In this document: positions 32,058 to 39,866 of the stretch, piece by piece
Layout: each line of letters starts with the position of its first letter
Numbering within the stretch: the first letter of the stretch is position 1
Assembly: GCA_009782475.1 (NCBI GenBank)
Contig: WRIZ01000018.1
Coordinates: forward strand, 1 to 46,098
Length of the DNA stretch: 46,098 bases
From: Oscillospiraceae bacterium
GTDB lineage: Bacteria > Bacillota > Clostridia > Oscillospirales > UBA929
Direction: 5' to 3'
Translations under genes and position numbers: made by a program
The notes under the pieces: generated by a model
Databases searched by the model: none
Seen by the model: the letters and a program-made list of their open reading frames with translations, nothing else
What the model was told of the DNA's origin: nothing

Positions 32058-32951
32058 TTACCACCAAAGAGCCTCGCAAACCACCCTGGGTATGAAGATT
32101 CTGTCGCTTGGGCCGTATACAACTTCCATCCAAAGAATCCTTGCCTCGTCGATCCGTTTTAGGTTATTCGTATCTATTTCGTAATAGAACCCTTCTTCTT
32201 TGCCTGTTGCGATCAGTTTGTTGGTACGTTTGATCCATTGACTGGTATTTTCATCAAATCCTTCGATCAAATTACCGGCCGCGTCAAAATCCTTCATAAA
32301 CTCAGGCAGCAGGGTTCCGAACTCATCCACCGCCCCAAAGCCCATCCGCACTTCACTGATGGTGAGCGTCGATTCGTTTCTGATGCGTATATTCAACGCG
32401 CGTTTCCCTGCGCTGTTCGGGCTTGACAAGGTTGCGCCAATGTCGATGATCTCCCTCTTAGTCCGCTTGATCAAATCCTCATTGTATTTCCGCTGTTCTT
32501 TATCGGGGTCGATGGGTCTGTATTCGTCAAGGTAATCGGGGTCTAAGCCGCAAAGGATATAGAGGTAACGCTGATTGATATAGTTGTTTTCCTCATCCTT
32601 CGGATGATCGTCTTTGTAGGTGGCGACGGCTTTGGAAAAAACGGCCAGGTTTTTTTCCCAATCGGTTTCGGAAAACTCCGCTTCCCTGCCGTTCCATTCC
32701 TGAAACATCTCTTCAATATTTTCCAGTGCTTTTGTTTTGTTCATGCCGCGCAAGACCGGGATGAGAACAAGGCACATGCCGATGACCAGCGCGATTGACA
32801 AAAAGGACATAACGGTGGCGCGGCTCATCGGTTTTTTCGATGTGTCGGCAGACCCTCTTGGTTTGATGATGGCTTCCAGATAGATGCCGCAATGCGGGCA
32901 GATTTTCGTTTGCCCGACCGGCAGCTCCTTGCCGCAGCGTTTGCAATTCAT
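32058..32951 (-). CDS. Zinc-ribbon membrane protein, unknown
   Basis: This 297-residue protein starts with a zinc ribbon, MNCKRCGKELPVGQTKICPH with CG (four Cys in two CxxC pairs), then a linker and a membrane helix (residues about 44-67, VMSFLSIALVIGMCLVLIPV). The extracytoplasmic part has a charged helical segment and, from about residue 190, a beta-rich domain with NIRIRNESTLTISEVRMGFG. I do not recognise the C-terminal fold. It may sense or anchor at the membrane. It is first in the operon with tadA and the CmpB-like gene, read from the promoter at 32975-33002. Confidence 0.7.
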   Translation of the reverse strand: MNCKRCGKELPVGQTKICPHCGIYLEAIIKPRGSADTSKKPMSRATVMSFLSIALVIGMCLVLIPVLRGMNKTKALENIEEMFQEWNGREAEFSETDWEKNLAVFSKAVATYKDDHPKDEENNYINQRYLYILCGLDPDYLDEYRPIDPDKEQRKYNEDLIKRTKREIIDIGATLSSPNSAGKRALNIRIRNESTLTISEVRMGFGAVDEFGTLLPEFMKDFDAAGNLIEGFDENTSQWIKRTNKLIATGKEEGFYYEIDTNNLKRIDEARILWMEVVYGPSDRIFIPRVVCEALWW

Positions 32952-32974
32952 GGATTATCACCCCTTGCAGTTTT

Positions 32975-33002
32975 ATTATATCATGAATCCTTTGTTTTTC
33001 AA
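32975..33002 (-). promoter_or_regulatory. Promoter of the zinc-ribbon/tadA operon
   Basis: On the minus strand TTGAAA (33002-32997) and TATAAT (32980-32975) are spaced by 16 nt; the -35 box overlaps the stop of the glycosidase gene. Confidence 0.7.
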
Positions 33003-34477
33003 TCAACTTGTGGTAAACTGGTGGCGGGTTCGTAGCGGATGCGCAGCTTGGGCATGGCTTGGACGGTTGTAAACCAATCGACCTCCCAGCCCTCCCCCTG
33101 CGAAGGGTCGTTCACCCCTTCCCCCGGCGGCGCAAAGAGCCGCAGCACACACTGTGTGTTTTCCGACGGGGACGGGGGTAACGAGGATTTTCTCGGAAAG
33201 AAGGCCGGCATCAGGTCAATAGATTGTACGCCGGGTTTTTTATAAAACCAGCGTCCGTTGATCTCCATCATCAGGTTGAGACCAATGTCCTCCCCCTCAA
33301 ACTGGATTTCGCAAAAGACGGGGGGATTCTCAAAGGTCAGCGGAATGGCCAGCCCGTCGGCGTCCTCGCTGCCGCCCCATCGCAAGCGCGCCGGGAAAGA
33401 GCATTGTTCGCCTTGCGTCATCACGGGCAGGTAAGGCTCCATGTTCAGCACTTCGCGGTACATCTCCAGCGCGGGCTGGGCAACGCCCACGTCAGGGTTG
33501 TTGGGGTCTTCGATTTCCAGCCCCAGCCGCCCGCGGTCGCGGAACTGATAAAAGGTCACCCCGGTGATGCAGGGAGCCTCATCCGGCAAACGGCGGTAAA
33601 AGTCTTTGAGTTGTTCGGCTTGTTCAAAGGGGCCGGTGACGTCGCCGTCGGCGTTGAACTCACTGACGACAAAGGGGCGCGATTTGTTATCCGAGCGCGC
33701 CATAAACCGCCCATATTCGTAGTTGAAGCCGCGCAGCGTCTCTCCGTTGCTGATCCGTTTGTGCGTCTTCCCGTCCGGCTCGGCAATGTCGAACGGCCAG
33801 CCCCAATGCAGCGCGGTGTAAGTGTCGGTTGACCATATGTCGGTTGCGGCAATGGCTTCGGCAAATTCGTCTTCATAGTGCATCTTGCCGTTTTGGTCGG
33901 GCTTGTCGTCGCCGATGCAGAGGATGGTTTGGATATGCGGCGCGTGCTGTTTGAAGATTTTGTGAAAGCGGACAAAGAAATCGGCCACTTCCTGATAGGT
34001 ATAGCGTTTGTTGAAGGCAAACCAGTTGCCGGTGGCTTCGTGGTTGACGCGCAGCATCAGCCGCCCGAACGGGCGCAGGTCTTCGGCGATTCTTGCGATC
34101 TGCTCGTCCGAGACGGCGCAGTCGCAAGTCAGCGTTAGGATGACATCCTGCCCGTGGCGGCGCACATCGCGCATCTGCCCGAAAGGCTGCCCCAAGGTGT
34201 TGCCCTCCAAGCCGCCCTGATAGGGGAAGTAATCGTCGTAAGCGTAGTCCCAGGCAAACCCGGCCGTCTTTCCGTCCGGCACAGGCAAATCGCTCGCGCG
34301 CGCCGGCCACCCTTCGTCCAGCGGGTAATAGCAATACATCAAGTTGATTGCGCGGTGGGGTCTACCCAAAGTATTCAGAATGGTATCCTGACCGACATAT
34401 TCCCCGCGTTCGCTGCCGTCACCAAGATCGAGCGCGACTTTGGCCGATCCCATGTGAAGATGAAATGCTTCCAACAA
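32999..34477 (-). CDS. Clan GH-A-like glycoside hydrolase, family uncertain
   Basis: TTG 34477, six nt after AAGGGGCGG and 22 nt past the predicted transcription start, gives 492 residues. There is no signal peptide, so it is cytoplasmic. A TIM-barrel domain spans residues about 30-380; Glu147 in LRVNHEATGNWFAF is a candidate acid/base and Glu273 in FVVSEFNADGDV a candidate nucleophile, about 126 residues apart as in clan GH-A. GH26-like mannanases have a comparable HE..GNW motif. The C-terminal 100 residues look like a beta-sandwich. Substrate is unknown. The divergent neighbour is era. Confidence 0.65.
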   Translation of the reverse strand: MLEAFHLHMGSAKVALDLGDGSERGEYVGQDTILNTLGRPHRAINLMYCYYPLDEGWPARASDLPVPDGKTAGFAWDYAYDDYFPYQGGLEGNTLGQPFGQMRDVRRHGQDVILTLTCDCAVSDEQIARIAEDLRPFGRLMLRVNHEATGNWFAFNKRYTYQEVADFFVRFHKIFKQHAPHIQTILCIGDDKPDQNGKMHYEDEFAEAIAATDIWSTDTYTALHWGWPFDIAEPDGKTHKRISNGETLRGFNYEYGRFMARSDNKSRPFVVSEFNADGDVTGPFEQAEQLKDFYRRLPDEAPCITGVTFYQFRDRGRLGLEIEDPNNPDVGVAQPALEMYREVLNMEPYLPVMTQGEQCSFPARLRWGGSEDADGLAIPLTFENPPVFCEIQFEGEDIGLNLMMEINGRWFYKKPGVQSIDLMPAFFPRKSSLPPSPSENTQCVLRLFAPPGEGVNDPSQGEGWEVDWFTTVQAMPKLRIRYEPATSLPQVD

Positions 34478-34505
34478 TATCCGCCCCTTGTAATCGGTTT
34501 TGAAT

Positions 34506-34534
34506 ATTATACCATGAGGAGATTTACAATGCAA
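34506..34534 (-). promoter_or_regulatory. Glycosidase promoter whose -35 box is the era start codon
   Basis: On the minus strand TTGCAT (34534-34529) and TATAAT (34511-34506) are spaced by 17 nt. The -35 hexamer is the complement of ATGCAA, the first two codons of era, and the spacer contains the era SD. Confidence 0.75.
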
Positions 34535-35419
34535 ATTGAAAAAGCGGGCATCGTTGCCATTGTCGGACGCCCCAATGTCGGAAAATCCACCCTAATCAAC
34601 CGTCTTTGCGGGGAGAAGGTGGCCATTGTCACGCCCAAGCCGCAGACGACCCGCCTCCGCCTGTGCGCCGTCTGCAACCGTCCCCCGGTGCAGATGGTGC
34701 TGATCGACACGCCGGGGTTCCATACCCCCCGCACCAAACTGGGGCAGAGGATGGTCAAAACGGTGCGGGAGAGCGTGGCCGACGTAGACGCCGCCGTGCT
34801 GGTGGTTGACCCCTTCCCGTCGGTGGGGGACATTGAGCGGGAGCTGATAACAAAGTGTAGTAATAAGCCGTTTCCATTCTACCTTGTAATCAACAAACTC
34901 GACACCCTTTCCCGGGAAAACCTGCTCCCCGTCATCGCGGCTTATCAAGACCAAGCCGATTTCGCCGCCATTCTCCCGGTTTCCGCCAAAAAAGGGGACG
35001 GCGTTGAAGAGCTGGCGTCGCTGCTGACCGGGCATATGCCGCCGTCGCCCGCCCTTTATCCCGAGGGCATGAGCACCGACCAAAATGACCGCGTTTTGAT
35101 CGCCGAAACCATTCGTGAAAAACTGCTGATCTGCCTTGACGACGAAGTGCCGCACGGCGCGGCCGTGACGGTGGAAAAACTCTCAGAGAGGAAAGACGGG
35201 CTTGTGCAGATCGAGTCCGTCATCACCTGTGAAAAAGACAGCCATAAGGGCATTGTCATCGGCAAAAACGGGGCTATGCTGAAGAAGATCGGTTCGCTGG
35301 CGCGCGCCGAGCTGGAAGAGATGTACGAAGGGAAAGTCTTCCTGAAATTGTTTGTGCGGGTGCGCGAAGGCTGGCGGGACAGCGACGCGCAGTTGCGTAA
35401 CTTCGGCTTCAACCAGTGA
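34529..35419 (+). CDS. era: GTPase Era
   Basis: It is a GTPase for 16S rRNA maturation, 296 residues. Motifs: G1 GRPNVGKSTLINRL, G2 in PQTTRLRL, G3 LIDTPGFHTPRTKLGQ, G4 VINKLDTL, G5 VSAKKGDG. The C-terminal KH domain binds the 3' end of 16S rRNA (KGIVIGKNGAMLKKIG). SD GAGGAG. recO overlaps by 4 nt (GTGA), the usual era-recO order of Firmicutes. I could not find a clean plus-strand promoter before it. Confidence 0.97.
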   Translation: MQIEKAGIVAIVGRPNVGKSTLINRLCGEKVAIVTPKPQTTRLRLCAVCNRPPVQMVLIDTPGFHTPRTKLGQRMVKTVRESVADVDAAVLVVDPFPSVGDIERELITKCSNKPFPFYLVINKLDTLSRENLLPVIAAYQDQADFAAILPVSAKKGDGVEELASLLTGHMPPSPALYPEGMSTDQNDRVLIAETIREKLLICLDDEVPHGAAVTVEKLSERKDGLVQIESVITCEKDSHKGIVIGKNGAMLKKIGSLARAELEEMYEGKVFLKLFVRVREGWRDSDAQLRNFGFNQ

Positions 35420-36057
35420 GTCACAAGGAGATCACCGGGTTGGTTGCCCGCGCCGTTGAGTATAAAGAAAGCGACATATTGCTCACTGTATTGACCGCCG
35501 ACGAGGGAAAACTGACCGTTTCGGCGCGGGGGGCTCGTAAGCACGGCTCCCCCCATGCCGCCGCTTCGCAGGTGCTCTGCTGCTCGCGTATGGTGCTGAG
35601 CGAATACCGCGACCGTCTGACCCTAAAAGAGGCCGAGGTTCTGGAAACATTCGCGGGGTTGCGGGAGGATTTGCCATCGATGGCACTGGCGGTTTATCTC
35701 GCCGACCTGGCGCAGACATTCGCGCCGGAGGGGGATATGTTCCATCTCACCGTGGCGGCTCTGCTCGCCCTGTGCAAACGGAAGCACCCCCCCGCGCTGA
35801 TCAAGGCGGCGTTTGAGATGCGCGCCCTCTGCGACGCCGGGTTTGACCCAACGTTAAACCCCGCCCTGCCGCCGCCGCAAGGCGACGCCGCTTCGGCGAC
35901 TGACTATATCCGCTCGGCTCCTGTGAGTAAAGTGTTTTCCTTTACACTGGGAGAGGCGGCGTTGAAAAAGTTCGCCGCCCTGTGTGAACGGATCACACTG
36001 GAGCAGACCGAGCGGATGCCGCCGTCATTGGAATATTACAAGGGGCTGGCACCCTGA
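35416..36057 (+). CDS. recO: DNA repair protein RecO, short form without zinc motif
   Basis: RecO loads RecA via RecFOR. The GTG start overlaps era. The N-terminal OB fold is clear: ITGLVARAVEYKESDILLTV then GKLTVSARGARKHGS. The length is 213 residues against about 240-260 usually. The four-cysteine zinc site that normally follows the FELRLL-like segment is missing: FEMRALCDAGFDPTLNPALP continues directly into the C-terminal helix. A number of RecO proteins lack the cysteines, so it can still function. Confidence 0.9.
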   Translation: MSHKEITGLVARAVEYKESDILLTVLTADEGKLTVSARGARKHGSPHAAASQVLCCSRMVLSEYRDRLTLKEAEVLETFAGLREDLPSMALAVYLADLAQTFAPEGDMFHLTVAALLALCKRKHPPALIKAAFEMRALCDAGFDPTLNPALPPPQGDAASATDYIRSAPVSKVFSFTLGEAALKKFAALCERITLEQTERMPPSLEYYKGLAP

Positions 36058-36085
36058 CGGGCTACCCAACAGAGACAATTTGTGG

Positions 36086-36091
36086 TATACT
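36086..36091 (+). promoter_or_regulatory. Extended -10 box before uxaC
   Basis: TATACT preceded by TGG (extended -10), without a recognisable -35, lies 24 nt before the uxaC start codon. The same GTGGTATACT is in the promoter at 7704-7713. Confidence 0.45.
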
Positions 36092-36114
36092 CATGATCAG
36101 AAGGGGAGAGCCAA

Positions 36115-37437
36115 ATGAAAGCGTTTATGGATGAGCATTTCTTATTGAGCAATGAAACGGCAAAGGGTTTATATCATAACCACGCCAAAGATATGCCCAT
36201 TTGCGATGTTCACTGCCACATCAATCCCGAAGAGATCGCCCGCGACCGCTCTTTTGACAATATCGCGCAGCTTTGGCTGGGCGGCGACCATTATAAATGG
36301 CGTCTGATGCGGGCAAACGGCGTGCCGGAGGATTATATCACCGGGGACGCGCCCGATTACGATAAATTCTTAAAATTCGCCGAAACGATGCCCAAAGCCG
36401 TCGGGAACCCGGTCTATCATTGGGCGCACTTGGAGCTGCGGCGGTATTTTGATTGCACTTTGGACATCAACGGGCAGAACGCCCCGGCCATTTGGGAAGC
36501 GGCCAACGACAAGCTGCGCGGCCTGACGGCGCGAAAGATCGTCCGGCAATCGAATGTAACGCTGATCGCCACCACCGACGATCCCGCCGACAGCCTCGAA
36601 TGGCACCGGCAGATACAAGCCGGCCCGTCGTTTGAAACGGCCGTTGTACCAACCTTCCGCCCCGATTTCGCCCTTTGCCCCGAGCGAGAGGGGTATTCTG
36701 ATTACCTTACTAGACTGGGACAGACCGCAGGGATCGAGATCTCGTCTTTTGACACCTTATGCCAAGCCTTAGAACGGAGGGCGGAAGTTTTTCACGAACT
36801 GGGCTGCCGCGCCTCCGACCACGGACTGGCAGCCATTCCGTTCGACCACGAACCCGAAGGCAAAACAGCCCTCCTGTTGTTTTTAAGCGGCGTTTACAAA
36901 CGGCTGGGGTGGGTCATGCAGCTGCATTACGGCGTTGAGCGCAATGTCAACGCGCCGATGGCGCGAAAACTCGGAGCGGATACCGGCTTTGACTGCATCG
37001 GCCCGGCGGGCGGCGGGCAAAATCTCGCGCGGTTCCTCAACCTTTTGGCGGTCAGCGGCAGTCTGCCGAAAACCGTTGTCTTTTCCATCAACCCCAACGA
37101 CGACCCTATGATCGAAACCGTCCTCGCTTCGTTCCAAGACGGCGGGGCAAGGATGCGGCACGGCCCGGCTTGGTGGTTCAATGACAGCAAAGAAGGGATC
37201 GAACGGAATTTGACCGGGCTTGCCAGTCATTCCCTGCTAGGTACATGTATCGGGATGCTGACCGATTCCCGCAGTTTTTTGAGTTACACGCGGCATGAAT
37301 ACTTCCGCCGCATCCTGTGCAATCTCTTAGGCAAATGGGCCGAAAACGGTGAGATCGGCGGCGATGAACAGACGCTGGAGCAGTTGGTGAAGGATATTTC
37401 CTACCACAACGCCATGAGGTATTATCAGTTCACATGA
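36115..37437 (+). CDS. uxaC: Glucuronate isomerase
   Basis: It interconverts D-glucuronate and D-fructuronate (or galacturonate/tagaturonate). This 440-residue protein starts with MKAFMDEHFLLSNETAKGLY and has the metal motif CDVHCHINPEEIARDRSF, then VTLIATTDDPADSLEWHRQ and PTFRPDF. Metal ligands in VMQLHYGVERNVN are also present. It is about 25 residues shorter than many UxaC. No other uronate gene (uxuA, uxuB, kdgK) is visible nearby. SD AAGGGGAG. Its stop overlaps the rodA start (ATGA). Confidence 0.93.
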   Translation: MKAFMDEHFLLSNETAKGLYHNHAKDMPICDVHCHINPEEIARDRSFDNIAQLWLGGDHYKWRLMRANGVPEDYITGDAPDYDKFLKFAETMPKAVGNPVYHWAHLELRRYFDCTLDINGQNAPAIWEAANDKLRGLTARKIVRQSNVTLIATTDDPADSLEWHRQIQAGPSFETAVVPTFRPDFALCPEREGYSDYLTRLGQTAGIEISSFDTLCQALERRAEVFHELGCRASDHGLAAIPFDHEPEGKTALLLFLSGVYKRLGWVMQLHYGVERNVNAPMARKLGADTGFDCIGPAGGGQNLARFLNLLAVSGSLPKTVVFSINPNDDPMIETVLASFQDGGARMRHGPAWWFNDSKEGIERNLTGLASHSLLGTCIGMLTDSRSFLSYTRHEYFRRILCNLLGKWAENGEIGGDEQTLEQLVKDISYHNAMRYYQFT

Positions 37438-38612
37438 ACACGTTTAAGCGGGCATGGAGATTGTTTTGGGGCAGGATAGATTGGCTTCTGTTGCTGCCCT
37501 GCATTGGCCTGTCCGTTTTTTCGCTCGTTCTGCTGACCGGGCTCCACCGCTCGGAGTGGCTGGGAACCCTCCGGCTCAACAGCCGGAACATCACCATGCA
37601 GGGCATTTCACTTGCCGTGGGTATTGTGATCGCCATCATTCTCGCCAACATGAACTACCGCGCCATCACACGGTATTGGAAGCTCTATGTCCCGGTCTTT
37701 TATGTGATTTTCCTCGCCACCTTCATTTTCGGCGTAGGCCCTGAAGCCAGCTCCCACATCAAACGCTGGCTGATCATCCCCGGCATCAATATGAGCATCC
37801 AGCCCTCCGAGTTTTTGAAACTGGCCTTTATCCTCTCGTTTGCTTACCATGTACACCGGACGCAGGATAGATTCAACCATCCGCTGAACATCGCCTTCCT
37901 TTGCGTCCACGCGTTTATCCCGGTCATGCTGGTGCAGCTTCAGAAAGACGGCGGCACGGCTTTGATGTTTTTCATCATCTTCCTGGCTATGATGTTTGTC
38001 GCCGGGATCAAATGGGTTTATATGGCCGTCGCGGCGATCGGGATACCCGCCATGATACCCGTTGTTTGGATGTATATCCTCACCGACACGCAGAAAAACC
38101 GCATCCTCGGAATGCTCGGCCAAGTCCCCACTGAGGGGATCGACCCTACCTACCAGCCAAAGTTGGCCGCCGAGGCCATCGCAAAAGGCGGGATGTTTGG
38201 AAACGGGATATTTAACCCGACGCCCGCCTATGTGCCGGAAATGCACAATGACTTCATCTTCGCCTTTATCGCCAACGCACTTGGTTTCGTCGGCTGTGCC
38301 GCCGTGATCCTAGTCATCGCCCTGATCGGCGCGAAAATGCTGGTCAACTGCGGTTTTGCCAACGATAAACAGGGGCAGGTCATTTGCGCCGGCGTTTTTG
38401 CGATGATTTTCGGGCAGTCGGTGCTGAACATCTGCATGACCCTCTCCCTGCTGCCCGTCATCGGGAACTCCCTCCCCTTCCTCTCCAGCGGCGGGTCGTT
38501 CGTCCTCGCCAACTTTTTGGGGGTGGGGATGGTGATGTCGGTGTATAAGCACACCAAGCGGCGGCAGAAAGTGGAGAGTTTCCTGCCCAAACCGGAGCAA
38601 AGGGTGATATAA
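37434..38612 (+). CDS. RodA/FtsW family peptidoglycan polymerase
   Basis: This SEDS membrane protein of 392 residues has about ten helices. Family motifs: RWLIIPGINMSIQPSEFLKL, QLQKDGGTALMFFIIFLAMM (PDLGTAL is usual), VPEMHNDFIFAFIANALG (the catalytic Asp is in this loop in the standard proteins, EQHTDFIFA) and NSLPFLSSGGSFVLAN. It polymerises lipid II glycan chains for elongation or division. The changes in the PDLGTAL loop are unusual but conservative elsewhere. It overlaps uxaC and the next gene by 4 nt or less, so the three genes are an operon. Confidence 0.9.
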   Translation: MNTFKRAWRLFWGRIDWLLLLPCIGLSVFSLVLLTGLHRSEWLGTLRLNSRNITMQGISLAVGIVIAIILANMNYRAITRYWKLYVPVFYVIFLATFIFGVGPEASSHIKRWLIIPGINMSIQPSEFLKLAFILSFAYHVHRTQDRFNHPLNIAFLCVHAFIPVMLVQLQKDGGTALMFFIIFLAMMFVAGIKWVYMAVAAIGIPAMIPVVWMYILTDTQKNRILGMLGQVPTEGIDPTYQPKLAAEAIAKGGMFGNGIFNPTPAYVPEMHNDFIFAFIANALGFVGCAAVILVIALIGAKMLVNCGFANDKQGQVICAGVFAMIFGQSVLNICMTLSLLPVIGNSLPFLSSGGSFVLANFLGVGMVMSVYKHTKRRQKVESFLPKPEQRVI

Positions 38613-39562
38613 TGTTAGCTGGCATGGCGCGCTACTTAAAAAACCTGCTGCCGTCTGAGATTCCCGCTGGGTATTCCGTCAACCCCATGTTCACAAAAAT
38701 AGAAAGCGAAGAGACTATACGGAACGGCGTCTTTGCTTTTAGAGGCTTTATCGATCAGCTTTATGATTTGCTGATCGCCGACGGCGAGCAATACGAAAAA
38801 CCGAACGCAAAGAATTTGCAAAGACCCCCGAGCCTTGCCGTGGACACCCCGTTTATCTATCATGTGAGAAGTGTTTTGCTCAACCTCGGATACCACAGCA
38901 GAGTAAGCGGCGACTCTTTGACTTTCTGCGGGCTGAAGACATTGACCCCCATCATCTGCTGTGAAGGCATGGAGGCAACGTCGAAAATCTCCGCGCCGCG
39001 ATTGATGGAATGCCTGCGGTTTTTAAGCGGATGCGGCATATACTTTGAAGGCATTGACCTGGACGCGGCAAAACCCGTTATAACACACGATGAATGGATC
39101 GAAGCAACCTATCCCGACAATCCCGCCTTGCTTACCGGGCTAAAAATCATGGCGGTTGCCCAGCGGGATTTGCGATGGAAAACCAATGATGAAATCTTTC
39201 TGCGCTGTGATTACCGTGCCTTGAGCAATGATAAAACAAACGCTGCCGACGCGTTAAAGGATTTCATCAGCCCGTTTTCATCCGAAATCCAAGAGTTTAT
39301 TCTGTATCTGCATCAAAAATCCATCCTTGCAGGATTGAAATGTACGGTCAAAATCGGCCTGAAAAATTCGTTTCATTACGCACACAAGAAAAACGCCGTG
39401 TGGGAGCTTTCGTCCTCCTTTGCCGACGGTTACCGTCTTTCCGTCAAGGATGCCAAAGGCTCCGGCGTTTCGCTGGATGATTCATTTCTTGATAACAGCA
39501 GGGAATTTGAAGGTTGGATTGATATGGCGTTATTCAAAAGGATGGAAAGAGAAGGAAAATGA
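38612..39562 (+). CDS. Unknown protein downstream of RodA-like gene
   Basis: This 316-residue soluble protein has no signal or membrane segment. It starts at ATG 38612 (a second ATG at 38624 is possible), touching the rodA stop (TAATG type overlap). The sequence has RNGVFAFRGFIDQLYDLLIA, a LTPIICCEGMEATSKISAPR segment and a mixed alpha/beta middle with VAQRDLRWKTNDEIFLRCDY, and ends in a helical domain. I do not recognise the family. Position suggests a role with the SEDS protein, but the overlap with that gene is the only support. Confidence 0.6.
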   Translation: MLAGMARYLKNLLPSEIPAGYSVNPMFTKIESEETIRNGVFAFRGFIDQLYDLLIADGEQYEKPNAKNLQRPPSLAVDTPFIYHVRSVLLNLGYHSRVSGDSLTFCGLKTLTPIICCEGMEATSKISAPRLMECLRFLSGCGIYFEGIDLDAAKPVITHDEWIEATYPDNPALLTGLKIMAVAQRDLRWKTNDEIFLRCDYRALSNDKTNAADALKDFISPFSSEIQEFILYLHQKSILAGLKCTVKIGLKNSFHYAHKKNAVWELSSSFADGYRLSVKDAKGSGVSLDDSFLDNSREFEGWIDMALFKRMEREGK

Positions 39563-39570
39563 TCGAAAGA

Positions 39571-39852
39571 TCAATAGTTCTCACGGATGGATTCGATCTC
39601 GGCTTTCCACGCCTCTTTGTCGATCTCCAGCAGATGCTCCATATCGGCTTTGGTGACGCCGAGACCGCTGAGGTCGATGTCGGCGGTGGTGATTTCCGAA
39701 CCCATGATGGAGCCGAGGAATTGGTATACCCCAGCGACGGTCGCTCTGTCAATAAAAAATTTGCGAACTTCGGAAGCGGTAACGAGGCTTCTTCGTGGTC
39801 AAAGCCGCTCTCCTCCCGCTGTGGAGGGGTCGTTGATAATGAGATCCCGCAT
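39571..39852 (-). pseudogene. Small gene with an in-frame TGA (last of the chemotaxis operon)
   Basis: An ATG at 39852 follows AGGAAGAGG right after the MCP stop and reads 17 codons (MRDLIINDPSTAGGERL) to TGA 39801-39799. The same frame then continues for 75 sense codons to a TGA at 39571: PRRSLVTASEVRKFFIDRA, VAGVYQFLGSIMGSEITTA, DIDLSGLGVTKADMEHLLEI and so on. The C-terminal 45 residues resemble the end of GTP-dependent PEP carboxykinase (DLSGL ... LLEIDKEAWKAEIE), from memory. No start codon other than an internal ATG lies between the stop and that region, so as written the gene is broken, unless the TGA is read through or recoded. Confidence 0.45.
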
Positions 39853-39866
39853 ACTTTCGCCTCTTC

